A program made the position numbers and the translations under genes. Below are positions 1-12,960 of a DNA stretch of 64,000 nt, in pieces. Origin of the DNA: Bolinopsis microptera (Eukaryota; Ctenophora; Tentaculata; Lobata; Bolinopsidae); contig NC_087075.1 of the NCBI RefSeq assembly GCF_026151205.1, positions 4,686,359 through 4,750,358 on the forward strand, written 5' to 3'. How positions within the stretch are numbered: position 1 is the stretch's first letter; each line of letters opens with the position of its first letter. The notes below the pieces were generated by a model that saw only the letters and a program-made list of their open reading frames with translations, was not told the origin of the DNA and did not search any database.

Positions 1-1198
1 GCCTCATCTGAGTTCTTAATTTAATTTCTAAAGAAAGAAAATTATTTATTATTATCCCGTACTTTCACCAATCAACTTTTCGTTGAAATGCTGGTAGAAT
101 TCCGACTATTTTTTAATCCGCTGGGGAGAAGGGAGTGTTTTCGTGTTCTTAAACCACCACCAATCAATTTGTCGTAAAATTTTAGGTCAGAATGATCGCA
201 GATAAAGTTCCCACTAATGTGGCTGTACTTAAGCACTTTTCTCAGAAAACGAAATTTCTAAATTTTCTATTTTAGCGTGTCCCCTATTTACAACTAATGT
301 TTCATCACAACAGTTTTAGGCTAATTTTTCGTTTTACTTTCGATGACCAATGGTTTGAACGGGTCATTTTCATCAGAACATGTAGTATTTGCCGATGTGA
401 CTGTACTTAAGCACTTTTCTAAGAAATTCAAACTATAATTTGTGATTTTGAGGCACTTTCCGAGAAGTTAGGATGATGAAACCTTGTCAGAAGTCTCAAA
501 AGTCGACAAAGTACCTTAGAAACATAGTGGGTGCAGTTTAAATTGGACAGTAGCTAGCCCAGAGCAATTACAGAATTGAAATCTTTAAAGTCAATTTGCA
601 CAAAATGAACCTTGTGTTACTTAAGCACTTTTGTCAGAAAACGGCAGAGTTGAGATCAGAGTTGAGATCAGAGTTGAGATCAGAGTTGTGATCAGAGTTG
701 TGATCAGAGTCTATAGCTAGGATCTTAATAACAGGTAACAATTTTTTATCAGAAAATTGTAAACCTGGACTGTTGTGACTCTTTTTAAAACTATCCCTGG
801 GCAAGCAATCTTCTTCTTCGTCTTTGTAGGGGGCTATGGTCCAGGAGCGGTTATTATAAGACAGAGCATTCACCAGCAGTGTCTCTACACTCTACAGGGT
901 ACCTCCAGAGCCATTTCTGTTTCATAACCCAGGGAGTGTAACGGTACAAGGAGTGGACCACAAGAAAAAAGCAATACAAATTGAATAAACCACTGGTTTG
1001 ATTATCAGTGATTTTTTATTTACGGTAAAAAGGGTATTCCTGATGGGCCAATCACTGATGTTGTGACAACAAAACAGATACTGATAGTTAGATATTATCC
1101 GGTTGGAAGAGACAAGGACAAGTGAAACTAGGAAGTTAGGAGTAAGGGCAAATTTTCGGCGTCGACGCCATCTTCAGGCTCAAATTATTTGTTATATA
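1..1198. other. Intergenic, no gene seen
   Basis: I see no supportable coding exon. Similar short phrases ending in TTAAGCACTTTTCT(C/A)AGAAA recur near 231, 410 and 622, suggesting a decayed dispersed or tandem repeat of about 190 bp. A short 12-bp tandem repeat (GTTGAGATCAGA and variants, about five copies) lies at 645-708. The open frame crossing it is low-complexity and not credible as a gene. Confidence 0.4.
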
Positions 1199-2345
1199 GG
1201 GTAAAGCACATAATTTTGTCATTTTTTGACAATTTTCCGACTGCCTGATATAAACCATGGGTTTTAACCTCGTCTGAAATTCCGATTTAGATGAAACCTC
1301 CACCATGTTATAGTAGACAGTCTAGGCAAGTTCTATCACAAAAATGATCGAAATTGCTGGGGTTGAAGATGTTCAAAAAAATTATTTTGAAAAAATGACA
1401 AAATTAGGTGACTTTACTTAATTTTGTCACCCCGAACCTAATTTTGTCACTTGAAGATTGTGCAAAAAGTAACCGTTTCTCGGTATTTTAGACTACCTGG
1501 ATGCATCATTCGAGCGCTTTTTTACCAACATTGACCTCAAAAATCCCAAAGATATGATGTTTTCATAGTTTTGTAGCTTGATGAAAAGATGACACTTTTT
1601 GGGTATATAATCTTAGAAAATAGCCCCCAAATGCCCCTGAAACCACTGGTATCTTGAAAAACAATTGGTTCTAGGTCTAGGTTGAAATTTTCATGTCTGT
1701 AGATAGATCACTTGCTTAGTAATTTCATCAATTATTTTTTTAGTCATTTTAGATTGAAAAAATCAGATTATCCACCTCGGCGAAAATATGCTATTATAAG
1801 TGTTATGCTATTATAAGTGCCTTATACATATCCTATGGGCAAAAAAACTTCAGAATAGTTGTATAAGGCCATTTTCAACACAATCTGTGATTTACAAGAA
1901 ATTTGAGAAAGGTCGATTTTTTTGACAAAATTAGGTACTTTTGGCAAAATCGAACCTAATTTTGTCACCCTCTGTAACTTAAACAATAATTGCGCTAGAG
2001 ACTTGAAAATTTGTACGTATACTTCTGCTGTAGAAGATATTTGAAATATGCAATGGCATGAAGCTAGCTCAATTACTTTTGAAATAGCAATAAATCAAAA
2101 TTTTGAAAATTCCTTAAGAAAACCTTAAGGATCTTATTTATTTTTCGGGTTAACAGTTTCGCCTTCATTTTTGACACAGATGCAAAAGAGCTAAAAACTT
2201 AAACTTTGTAGGAGCAGTTTCAGCAAAGTCTAAGCTTTCTTTTTATACACAAACCTTTTCTTTCAAGCTGAAATTCCGAGCCGAGGCAGTTTTTCAGAGC
2301 AAAATGACAAAATTAGGTACCCTGACAAAATTACGTGCCTTACCC
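1199..2345. mobile_element. Non-autonomous TA-flanked DNA transposon, about 1.15 kb
   Basis: The ends are inverted repeats: 1199-1220 reads GGGTAAAGCACATAATTTTG and continues TC; the reverse complement of 2324-2345 matches it at 20 of 22 positions. Both ends are flanked by TA (1197-1198 and 2346-2347), the target duplication of the Tc1/mariner superfamily. The motif TGACAAAATTAGGT or its complement recurs internally near 1397, 1437, 1924, 1955 and 2305, as well as in the terminal repeats. No transposase frame is present, so it would need a transposase in trans. Family assignment is inference from the TA and the repeats. Confidence 0.75.
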
Positions 2346-2897
2346 TAGTAGTGTTGAAAGTATACAAAACAGATGGAAAATACATATGAGCGATGTTTAT
2401 CAGCCTACTATGATAGGGGTCTAATTGGTTTTGTCGCAGATTTTGAAGAGGTTAAGTGATGAGAAATCTAATGCTTGATGTACTCTCATTCTGTTGTTGC
2501 AAACGCCCTTAATGTGAACAAAGCAATGATCAATGATAAAACATTTATACTGCAAACATGTTTGTCTGTGGGGCACAATGCATAATGTTTGTGTACAATT
2601 TGTTTCATTGTTTGTGGCGCACATCTCAATATTTGTAATTGCGACTGCTTCGGAATGAAACAATTTTTCAGCGGTGAATAAGGATGAGCAGACCTCTGTC
2701 AGTGAAATGCTCAAACCGTGTACAGCTTCCAAAGTTGCACACGTTCAAGTAGCTAAATAAGCAGTCTACGTGCACCTGCTGGGATTACCACCTGCTGGGA
2801 TTACGTGATACGTCTAATGAAAACATTTTTTCAATATTCTTCCACGAGAATTCCATACATGAGAATTCCATCCATGATCCTTGTGCGTCATGCCCAC
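2346..2897. other. Intergenic, short duplications only
   Basis: No coding exon is recognised. A 103-codon minus-strand frame at 2421-2732 has no recognisable domain. Short direct duplications occur: CACCTGCTGGGATTAC twice near 2773-2805 and GAGAATTCCAT twice near 2846-2871. Confidence 0.35.
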
Positions 2898-3521
2898 CGG
2901 CTATAAGACGGTTATGAGACGGCTGTTAGACGGTTATGAGACGGCTGTTAGACGGTTATGAGACGGCTGTTAGACGGTTATGAGACGGCTGTTAGACGGT
3001 TATGAGACGGCTGTTAGACGGTTATGAGACGGCTGTTAGACGGTTATGAGACGGCTGTTAGACGGTTATGAGACGGCTGTTAGACGGTTATGAGACGGCT
3101 GTTAGACGGTTATGAGACGGCTGTTAGACGGTTATGACACGGCTGTTAGACGGTTATGAGACGGCTGTTAGACGGTTATGAGACGGCTGTTAGACGGTTA
3201 TGAGACGGCTGTTAGACGGTTATGAGACGGCTGTTAGACGGTTATGAGACGGCTGTTAGACGGTTATGAGACGGCTGTTAGACGGTTATGAGACGGCTGT
3301 TAGACGGTTATGACACGGCTGTTAGACGGTTATGAGACGGCTGTTAGACGGTTATGAGACGGCTGTTAGACGGTTATGAGACGGCTGTTAGACGGTTATG
3401 AGACGGCTGTTAGACGGTTATGAGACGGCTGTTAGACGGTTATGACACGGCTGTTAGACGGTTATGAGACGGCTGTTAGACGGTTATGAGACGGCTGTTA
3501 GACGGTTATGAGACGGCTGTT
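2898..3521. repeat. 22-bp minisatellite, about 28 copies
   Basis: The unit is GGTTATGAGACGGCTGTTAG followed by AC. It is itself an imperfect duplication of an 11-mer (GGTTATGAGAC and GGCTGTTAGAC), so the array probably arose by dimerisation and then amplification. Copies are almost identical; GAGAC becomes GACAC in a few units. Stops in several frames make it non-coding. Confidence 0.97.
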
Positions 3522-5032
3522 TCGGTAACAGCCCGCTAATACCCGGTCAGCATTGTACCTATTTGCTTATTTTCCTGCGTTGCATTAAAAGTCACACTTG
3601 TAAAAACCTAAACCCTGATATATGACAGTGACTGGACTTCCCGCAAATATATGAGGGAGACAGCAGGGAGATTCCTACACTTCAGAACCAACCTCACTGA
3701 ACAGAGGGGCGTTCTCGTATTGGCTCCACTATAAGAAGGGGCGTTCTCGTATTGGCTCCACTATAACTGAACAGAAGGGGCGTTCTCGTATTGGCTCCGC
3801 TATAATTGGACCATCACACGTTAATTAAGGTTTAGTCCGCATATACGCAAAATTTCCATCGTAACCTAAAAATTTAATCAAAAGGAAATGATCAATATAC
3901 TTGTATATCAGGAAGCAGGTAATTGATCACGTGACAGATTCTTGCATTCTGATTGGTTTAGAAAATGTGTTTAAGCTCCCTGGTTGGTGGAAATTTAGAC
4001 CGGTTTAGACAAAGTGTGCTGTAATAAAATTGAAGGAGTCGAGGAGATGGTAAAGTTTAACTAGGTGAGTGGAGAGGATTTTATCTTTATACTTTTTATT
4101 AAATCAGAAATCCCTTTTTAGATTCCAAACATTTTCGACCTTTGGCTTTAGTAAATGCATGGCTGGGATAAAGAAATCTAGAAAAGATCACACAGTCTGA
4201 GTATCCATTATGATTGGCGCACTTTTTTAAACGATCAGATTTAAAAAGATTAAGGTGGTATTATATTTCCAGGAAATGATGAACCTGGTTCCAGTACACC
4301 GTTCACACTAGATAACACTTCAGAGACACTTCGGGAGTGACAAAATAGAGGAAATTAAAGTAATGGTGTTGGCAAACAAGAGGATGATTTTATCTTAACA
4401 CTTTTTTAAAACTCTTAATTCTTAAACGGTCAAATTTAGCTAGTATTAGCATTCTATTTCCAGCCGTGATCAGAACCATCCAGTTTGAGGAGCGGGAACC
4501 AACACTTCGCAACAAGGAAGATCAAAAAGCTGTTAATGAGCTGTTAATAGCCGGATAATGAGACCCCTGGTCACGTGATATGGAGTCAGGAATGTTGTTC
4601 ATTTGCATTTTGCACGTATTGTCCGGGGTAAGGACTCGCCAGGGAGCGATTAGGGGGTGAGGTCACGTGGGGTGGTTGTTGCCATGGTAACCATGAAGCG
4701 CGGACGAGAGAATTGTTTAGAGAGAGTGTGGGGTTGTTATCTTGTGTTAAACAATGTTCTGTAAATCCTATTGTGGATGAGAGTTTATCAGTGGTGTGTC
4801 TGGTGATGATGATAAGGGTGTCACGTGGATATGATGGACTTAGGATGGAACCTGGAAGAGGTTGGAACCAGGTTATATGTGAAAGTGAATATTGAGTGGA
4901 AACCCTCCTGGGTATAACTTTTATTCTGTAAAAAAAACATATGATTTATAATCGTACTTATATAGAATATACAATCTCTTTGAAGACTGAAACTCTGCAA
5001 GAAACTATAATTAAAACGACGACTACAATAGG
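3522..5032. other. Intergenic with promoter-like E-box/CCAAT sequence
   Basis: Three direct copies of GGGGCGTTCTCGTATTGGCT lie at about 3706-3800. CACGTG hexamers occur near 3930, 4573, 4664 and 4822; the first is followed within about 25 bp by the CCAAT-box complement ATTGG. A donor-like TAG|GTGAGT is at about 4062. No exon or reading frame with recognisable content was found, so promoter function is only a possibility. Confidence 0.3.
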
Positions 5033-5342
5033 GTATAAATGTCACGTGGTATAAATGTCACGTGGTATAAATGTCACGTGGTATAAATGTCGCGTGGTAT
5101 AAATGTCACGTGGTATAAATGTCACGTGGTATAAATGTCACGTGGTATAAATGTCACGTGGTATAAATGTCACGTGGTATAAATGTCACGTGGTATAAAT
5201 GTCACGTGGTATAAATGTCACGTGGTATAAATGTCACGTGGTATAAATGTCACGTGGTATAAATGTCACGTGGTATAAATGTCACGTGGTATAAATGTCA
5301 CGTGGTATAAATGTCACGTGGTATAAATGTCACGTGGTATAT
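5033..5342. repeat. 16-bp minisatellite of E-box plus TATA-like unit, about 19 copies
   Basis: The unit GGTATAAATGTCACGT, joined head to tail, creates TCACGTGG (an E-box) and GTATAAAT in every repeat. Nearly all copies are identical; one reads TCGCGTGG. The array thus holds about 18 perfect CACGTG palindromes at a fixed 16-bp spacing, which could bind bHLH-Zip factors. No binding is shown. Confidence 0.97.
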
Positions 5343-6305
5343 TTAGGAGACAATGGATTACGGTGGATCCTAACACAGGCTGAAAGTGTCGTAAAGGTGA
5401 CTACGTACATGAAGTAGTGGCTGTTCTGCAGTGATAATAGTGGTGTTTTATGCTCATAAAATACAAATGGTGGCAGGGGAGTTTATACTTACAGGAGATT
5501 TCTTCTTGCTTGATGGAAGCTTTATTATCCAGATCCGCTGTCATTTTGCACTAATGGGTGTGTTATAGATCGTCAGAAACATTATTTAGATTTGAAGAGG
5601 AGGATTGTGGTCTTGACAGTGACTACATAAAGACGGTATATATTATAACTAAATAAAATAAAAATGGATCTATACAAGGAATGTGTAAAATGTAAAGGTG
5701 TAGGAAACAACTGGGACATCAGCAAACAGCACAGAAGGTCCAACAATATCAGAGGAGCAGCTGCAAAGAAAACGTAAAAACTGGTAAAAATTATCATTTT
5801 CTCCACAAAGGATAGCGTCTGGCAAATCAAGTAGCGTAAAGTTGCAAATATGTAAACTAAATTAAATTCACTGCAACTGTCTCGGAAATGAACCAGCAAA
5901 CACTAAAATACTTACAAATAAAGTAATCTAATACTGTCTCAAACTAGATACACACAGGCTAAAATGGAGAAAAGGGAAACTCTAAAACGCTCAAGACGTC
6001 TGAGAAAACGCTTTTTGAGAGAGTAACCTTATATTTGAGTATACGGATTATAGACTATGCTGCACACTGCACAGTACTCCTAAAAAGTGGAAGTTCGAGA
6101 CACTTAAAAGAAGCCGTCCCTTTGCTAAGAGTGGTAGCAGAGACTTAAAGGTCCTTATATGGACATCACGTGAACCGGCAACTACACTGAAACAGACATT
6201 ACACTTGAACACTTAAAATATATACTGAGTCAAAAACAGTTTACAGAAAATGTTTGGAACAAAAAACAAGGACAAAGAAATATACCATACTATCTAAAAG
6301 TATAC
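5343..6305. other. Intergenic, no gene seen
   Basis: AT-rich sequence without a recognisable exon. A 105-codon minus-strand frame at 5582-5899 is hydrophobic but resembles no family I know and is probably chance. Confidence 0.3.
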
Positions 6306-6954
6306 GGAGCCGAGTGATGGTTTAGTTAGGAGCCGAGTGATGGTTTAGTTAGGAGCCGAGTGATAGTTTAGTTAGAAGCCGAGTGATGGTTTAGTTAGAA
6401 GCTGAGTGATGGTTTAGTTAGGAGCCGAGTGATGGTTTAGTTAGGAGCTGAGTGATGGTTTAGTTAGAAGCTGAGTGATGGTTTAGTTAGGAGCCGAGTG
6501 ATGGTTTAGTTAGGAGCCGAGTGATGGTTTAGTTAGGAGCCGAGTGATGGTTTAGTTAGGAGCCAAGTGATGGTTTAGTTAGGAGTCAAGTGATGGTTTA
6601 GTTAGGAGCCGAGTGATGGTTTAGTTAGGAGCCGAGTGATGGTTTAGTTAGGAGCCAAGTGATGGTTTAGTTAGGAGTCAAGTGATGGTTTAGTTAGGAG
6701 CCGAGTGATGGTTTAGTTAGGAGCCGAGTGATGGTTTAGTTAGGAGCCGAGTGATGGTTTAGTTAGGAGCCGAGTGATGGTTTAGTTAGGAGCCGAGTGA
6801 TGGTTTAGTTAGGAGCCGAGTGATGGTTTAGTTAGGAGCCGAGTGATGGTTTAGTTAGGAGCCGAGTGATGGTTTAGTTAGAAGCCGAGTGATGGTTTAG
6901 TTAGAAGCCGAGTGATGGTTTAGTTACGAAGCCGAGTGATGGTTTAGTTAGGAG
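6306..6954. repeat. 23-bp minisatellite, about 28 copies
   Basis: The unit is GGAGCCGAGTGATGGTTTAG followed by TTA. Variants are GAAGCC, GGAGCT, GGAGTCA and GGAGCCA, and adjacent copies share variants, consistent with local duplication. TAG stops make it non-coding in the forward direction. Confidence 0.96.
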
Positions 6955-9900
6955 AAGAGTAATGAACTACCGAAACTAAACTACAACACAAGGTCTCCGG
7001 TGGGGATTGAAACAATGTAATCCAGCCATTTTGTAACTCTGTAAAGTTGTTAATGGGGATCTGAAACCTGGCAAGTTGTAACGACCAGACGGCTGCTAAC
7101 ACGTGATGGTAACTATGGTCACGTGATGGTAACATGGTTACACAGTGTCAGAATCCACCGGACACTCCGGCAGAGTCCTGTCAGAGTCGTTAGTTAGCTG
7201 TTAGTTAGATGTTACTAACAACTGTCATGTTGGGTATTTAGTTAGCTGGCAGTGGGGAGACAGTGCACGGTAAGACATATGATAATTGACACGAACTGAA
7301 CATGATGGTAACCATGGTTACAGCACGGACAATGGACACTTGTTATTTGTCCTCTCAGAGGATATGCAGTTACCCCGGTGGGAGAGGGAACCTTTAAAAT
7401 CGCCCGTTTTTTGTAGATGTACCGTGGTGAGTTCAGCCCACGCTCCACCCTTCCCTGGCTTCCCGAGATCCGGGGAAAAGCTGATGGGGTGAGAAAAGTG
7501 TGGTGCAAGTAGGGGGCTGAGAAAAATAAAGTGCAGGGAAGTTTCTCAGAGATCTCTCAACACGGTGAGGCTGTGTCCACGAGCAAGTCTGTTGTCATGG
7601 TGACAGAGGTCTGTTGTCATGGGCGCAGAGGTCTGTTGTCATGATGTGTTATTAGGCTCAGCCAGCACGAGGGTGCACACATCTCCTGATCTAGGGACCA
7701 CGTTTTTGAAGTGTGGGACCCTACAAAGTTTGGTGTGAGGTCTGTTGTAGGTCAGACTTTTCATGTAAGAAGTCTGCGCTATAAATCTACCGAGACTCAA
7801 AATTGTTATACTGAATAAGTAGCTGTGTAGGACTTATAACAGAAAATGATCAAGAAGAAAAGCGGGTAAAGTATGAAAGTAAAATATCAATAAGTATCAA
7901 AATAAAATAAGTAAAGTAAAGTAAAGAAAGAATGGAGTGAAGTAAGTACGATCTAAACGTTATTTGTGCGATAAGTATTTCTGAAAAACCTTTCTAAAGA
8001 ACCTTAATAGGACATAATAAGTCTCCCTTTAAAGTAAGGAAATTAATCGGGCCCCAACAAAAGCAGTACCACAGAACACTAGAAAGCTAGATTAGGACCG
8101 TCTACAAACTATCTAATGGCAGTGAGGTGACCTAAAGATATTATAACCTGTTCTGAGAGCTCCAGTGTGTTTTGATAGCGGGTCTCATACCACCTCATCA
8201 ACCTAATTGACCTAATTAATTGTTTAATTAGCTGAAGATAAGTACACCTGGTATGATATGTCGTGACATGGTACACTGATTGGGTGCAGACTCTGACTGG
8301 AACCTAAAAACAGGTTTACACCAGGAGAGGAGGTTATTGATAATTGGATAATTAATTATCATTAGCGGGTATTCCAGTCGAAACATGCGCGAGGAGGGCC
8401 GTACGTTTATCTTTATTTAAATTTAAAAGTGCGATAATATTTATATAAAGCTTACTTTACAGATAACGTGTGTAATTACGTTGTCATGACTACGGACACC
8501 ACATTCAGTTAAACTATAAAGTAGTAAAGAATTGCCAAACACAAAAGTGAGAACTCAACACTTATCAGTCTGGTGTTTTATCAGTCTAAAGTTATCTGTT
8601 ACATCAGTCTGGACTATCTAAATTCTGGAAAAAAGTAAATCTCATGACAGATAACTTTACACCACAGATCTTGTTTTATGGAGATAACAACCCATTTTTC
8701 TAACTTTGTATCTGGTCGAGCTCCAATCACGTGATAGGGATATAACTGTGTATCTTGAAGGTTCGGGTCTAGACCGTGTGAGGTGATAACGTGTAAATAG
8801 CTCTGAAAAAGTCGCTGTTGCTCCACTAAGAGGTGTACGGAGCACTACCACTCAAATATGTCGACAACTTTTAGTCTGGTGTTTTTTAATCCGTGGGATA
8901 GTATCTCACATGCCGTGCGTTTATAACAGATTTTAGGGTTTTGCCCTCTAACCATATGATTTACCCAGGAATTTGAAATGTTTTCATATTTATTAATATA
9001 AAAATGTACTCGAGGCTGAATCTTGGGATGTATTGTGCTAAAAATATGTCTACAACTACAGAATATCCGAAAATTCTGTCAGGCTGCCAAGCATATAAAT
9101 CAAAAAACGAAAAAAGTAAAAAGCATTAAAATAACGACAAGGCTCTGAAAAATACACCAAATATTCTCAACATAACCAGGTAAACATCAAGAAACGTCTT
9201 TCTTCGCTGGATCTTCAGTTCAAGTTTCCGTTGGTGTTAAAACGGTAGCTAGTAAAGTGGTTTCCCACTAGAATTGCGACTCCGAAAAAACACCGAACCC
9301 CGACATATTATAGGCTACAAGCCCACTAATCGTGACAACATCGTCCTCCGACCAACCTTAAGTTCAAGCCTAGCTTGCGACTGAAATGGCGACTGTAGAA
9401 AAACACCAAATCCCGACATAAAGTCTGCCCAACAAAGTTCAATAATCGTGACAACATCTTCCTCCGATCCCCAGTCAAACTGACAACCTCACCGCATGTC
9501 CTTCGCGTGGGTCTAAGCTCTACCCAGCTCTGAGCAGGTCAACCATCTCCCATTCCCCCGGACCGAGTCAAAAACATCGCCACTCAACGACAACTTCACC
9601 GCTATTTCCGCCGCTCAACCGATTGAGGGAAGCCAGAGTAGGACGGAGAAGTATTTCAAATGGAGGATGAATCAGTGTAGTGAGGTAGTGACAGGCCTGG
9701 AGATTGGGAGTTTGGTCAGGGGGTGAGTTAGTGCTCTGTGGTGTTAAAGTGTAGGACTACTTCCGATCAGGTTCCAATCAGGCTCACGTCAGGTTCCTAA
9801 GCGAGTTCCAATGATACGATAATGAGTGGAAAAGAGAGGACCGGGTTTGTTCTGGAGTGGGTTGTTGACAGATCAGAGGAACCCAGGTTGGAACTGTTGG

Positions 9901-11954
9901 ATGGTAAATGTGCCGTAGACGTGATGTTACGACATGGGAGTGTGTGTGACATGGGAGTGTGTGTGATATGGGATGTGACATGGTATGTGACATCGGAGAA
10001 TGTGAATATTTGAGGAGCGAATACTGGGTTTAGTTTAATTTAAGGTTGGAATGTGAAGTTGGTGGAATTTAAAAACAGATAAATCACAAATGCTAAGTCA
10101 AAGTTATAGTTTTTTTCTAGATCCATTTAACGCATTTTATCGCACACGAATCCAAGGGTAGACAATATGTTACTATACAAATAGTACGAGAATAAATAGG
10201 CTCGGTTTCAACATAAAACTAGAATGGACCTTGAATTTTTGAAAAATTTAAATGTGTAATATGTAGAAACTAATGAAAAAATTAGAAACAGCAAAATGAA
10301 AGTTATTACAATTCCTCTAATTTCAACTAAAGCGCAGTCAAAACGATGTTCGTCGATGATCAAAAAATCCTCCAGATTAAAAGAATCTGAATCCTACAGG
10401 CCGGAAGGTTTAAAAGAATGTGAGCCAAAGATCAGAACAGAGATTGGGATAAAAGAAAGAATATATCCATCTGATAACCCGACTAAGATAATACAAGTGG
10501 CAACTTTACCACCCGTGATCACGAGACCCATTCAGCGCAACTCATTGGTCGAACCCTGGTCACGTGGGTAAAATACCGGCCCCTCATTGGTCCACCACAC
10601 AGCGATTGAGGGAAGGCTATTATCGCGGGATTTGGACCTAATTTGCCACTAAAATATGAGGATTTGAGGGAGATGGGGGCCGGCGGTTAATTAAACAGTG
10701 CTCGGCGCGGACCCCCGTCAATTCGATCATCAGCATCACACTCTAAACCAGAGTAAACGGAGTTACTCCTGACTGGTGACGTCACAGTTACTCCTGACTG
10801 GTGATGACTCAGGGTCCCTGACTCATCACCAGTTATTCACCATTATATTAGAAAGTGTGAAAGTGATTCTCTCCGTGACATACACTCGCGGCTATTTTGG
10901 GAGCTTCACCGAGTATTTACAATGGGGAAATTTTGCGGATTATTTGAGTAAATTCCAAAGATTTAGGAGCGAGAAAGTTACAAACGGTTTGGTGGTTATT
11001 TTGGTATTTCACAGTTTGTGTCAACGCGCTGTTATTAAAGTTTCAATGTTGCAAATTATTTGGGTAAAGTCTTGAGATTTGGGAGATACAAAAGATTTGA
11101 CAATCCTAGATTCGTCAGAATAAAATCACCTGTAAAATCATTGTACTTAATCAGCACTGTAATTTTAACAGCACTCTTTATTGTTATCATTAAAATTCTA
11201 CGTCATCCACTTTACAGCTAGTACCGATAATTGTTTTTTCCTTTTGTAAGAACCAGACTTTCGTAAAAATTACCAGACTTGCGTAAAAATTACCAGACCC
11301 CCAAAAATCGCATACTTTACCGCTGGGTCAAGTGAACTGTGAATGTTCCTTCAAAATATCTCTGTCTGTTATAGTGATAGATTATGTTTTGAAGTAGCTG
11401 TGTTTTATATTAGGCACCTTCCACACAATGTATTTAGTTTCACTTTATTCAGTTCCACTTTATGATTCTGGCTAAATACAGTTAATCAGCCTATCTGGAT
11501 TCTGGAACCCTTATAAAAACCCAATTTTGTAAGAGTTGGGTCTCCACTCTCCAGTATTACAATTATTTTGTATTTTGTTGCAGAAGGCAGACACATCTGC
11601 ATGATTGAAAAGGTAACTGTATCACAATGAAAAAGGAAACAAGAGATAAGAGACAAGAGAATCCGTGAAGGCTTCCAAAATTTCCTGGTTTTTGAGGTGC
11701 ATAATTTCGGTAATAATTGGCAAACAAATATATACCTACTCTGAGGTACTCATGTTCAACACAATTGACACCCACACTCGAGCAACTCAGGCTTGCCACA
11801 TTCCTTCCTGCTATACATGCTGAACCAACCTTCAGAAACTAAAAAACTATAATTCTTTATTATGATAAAGATAATAAGGCACATACTGGACAGAAGTGGA
11901 AATTTGAGCCAGGGATATATGGGTAGGGTTATCTGACTAAGTTTCGACCTAATA
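6955..11954. other. 5-kb stretch without a supportable gene
   Basis: No exon could be recognised. It holds three copies of GTCTGTTGTCATG-type repeats (about 7587-7645), an imperfect ~120-bp direct duplication at about 9275-9470 (units share CCCGACATA and AATCGTGACAACATC), E-boxes near 7100, 7120, 8731 and 10560, and a duplicated GTTACTCCTGACTGGTGA at about 10760-10805. Frames at 9822-10013 and 10296-10571 lack recognisable domains. It could contain short exons or non-coding transcripts I cannot see. Confidence 0.3.
10520..10600. promoter_or_regulatory. Promoter-like CCAAT/E-box cluster
   Basis: Two inverted CCAAT boxes (CATTGGTC) flank one CACGTG within about 70 bp, in locally GC-richer sequence. 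This resembles TATA-less animal promoters that bind NF-Y and USF-type factors. No adjoining gene was recognised, so direction and function are unknown. Confidence 0.3.
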
Positions 11955-12060
11955 CAGTAAAACCCCGATTTACCGCAAACCTCAATTTACCACGGCAATT
12001 TCCTTCCCTAAAACTCCACGGTAAATCAGGGTATGGTTGGTTGTAAACCGAGACGGATCC
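11955..12060. mobile_element. Pogo/Tigger-like MITE fragment
   Basis: After TA (11953-11954) the sequence CAGTAAAACCCCGATTTACC begins; related GGTAAATC(A/G)GGG phrases in inverted orientation follow near 12022. The same family appears complete at 36898-36999 and broken at 48090-48240. CAGT...AACCCCGATTTACCG termini next to TA are typical of pogo/Tigger-type elements. A clear right end was not found, so the right limit is approximate. Confidence 0.5.
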
Positions 12061-12420
12061 CGGGTGGTTCCAATGACCAATTTTAAGCTTAACAAATATA
12101 TAATAAAAAATAGTAATAATCCCTCACAAGGGCACTGCACTCTTAATACTTTAATAGGAAAATGCCACACTGTGTAGATCAGTAACTTTACGATGGAATT
12201 TAATCTTCATCTGAAAAATATCGAAGTAAAGTGGTACCTAGTGGATCAGGGACTAAAGGATTTCGCGATTATTTTGGCAAAAAATCGCGATACCGCGAAA
12301 TTTAAAAGCCTATACATTAAACTATACATAAAATTTGTCGCAAATAATGGGAAAAATCGCGATTCCGTACATGCCGCGATTTCCTTTTGTCCCTGTAGTG
12401 GATAGATGTGTTAGTTCACA

Positions 12421-12480
12421 CAGGGGGGGGGGGGGGGGGGGGGTCATGAGAATTTGGCTCATAACCCCCCCCCCCCCCAC
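12421..12480. repeat. Facing poly-G and poly-C tracts (potential hairpin)
   Basis: A run of 21 G (about 12423-12443) is followed after about 21 bp by a run of 14 C. The flanks CACACA and ACACAG partly mirror each other. The tracts could pair with each other or form G-quadruplex/i-motif structures; run lengths are likely unstable and error-prone in sequencing. Confidence 0.85.
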
Positions 12481-12960
12481 ACAGATGCGACATGATCTTA
12501 AATTGTACCGTGTTTGCTTAACAACAAAGATTTACGGACGGAAAATACTTGACCAAAATAAACCTGAATAATTTCAATATTTTTCAATCCAGACAATCTT
12601 ATTGACTTGTTCAGGCTGATGGATAGACTGTGATGATATATTTCTTAGCAGTAATCCTCTCACACACACTAGTATAGAGAAATAATAAATGTTCAGAAGA
12701 AACGAAACTTTAAACTCGGGAGTCAGGATCATTTTCACCTCGACACGTTGTAAAATTTTGTTTAAATTTTAGAGGTATTACTGACATCAGGCACCAAAAT
12801 CCGTACTTGGACTCCGAAATTAAGTTGACACGGTCCCCTCCGGAATTATTAACTCCTGTGTTTTCACAGTTGATTATCCTACAACTAGGCCTATTATATA
12901 TCAGGGCTGCTAAATACACCAACTTTAATAATACGTACACGTATTATTATTCACGTTTTG
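12481..12960. other. Intergenic, no gene seen
   Basis: AT-rich sequence with no recognisable exon. A 76-codon minus-strand frame at 12710-12940 has no known domain. Confidence 0.3.

Noticed and set aside
10296-10571. 91-codon basic frame as a gene
   Set aside because: No recognisable domain, composition biased to Lys/Arg/Glu/Ser, and no splice or promoter support; could not be justified.
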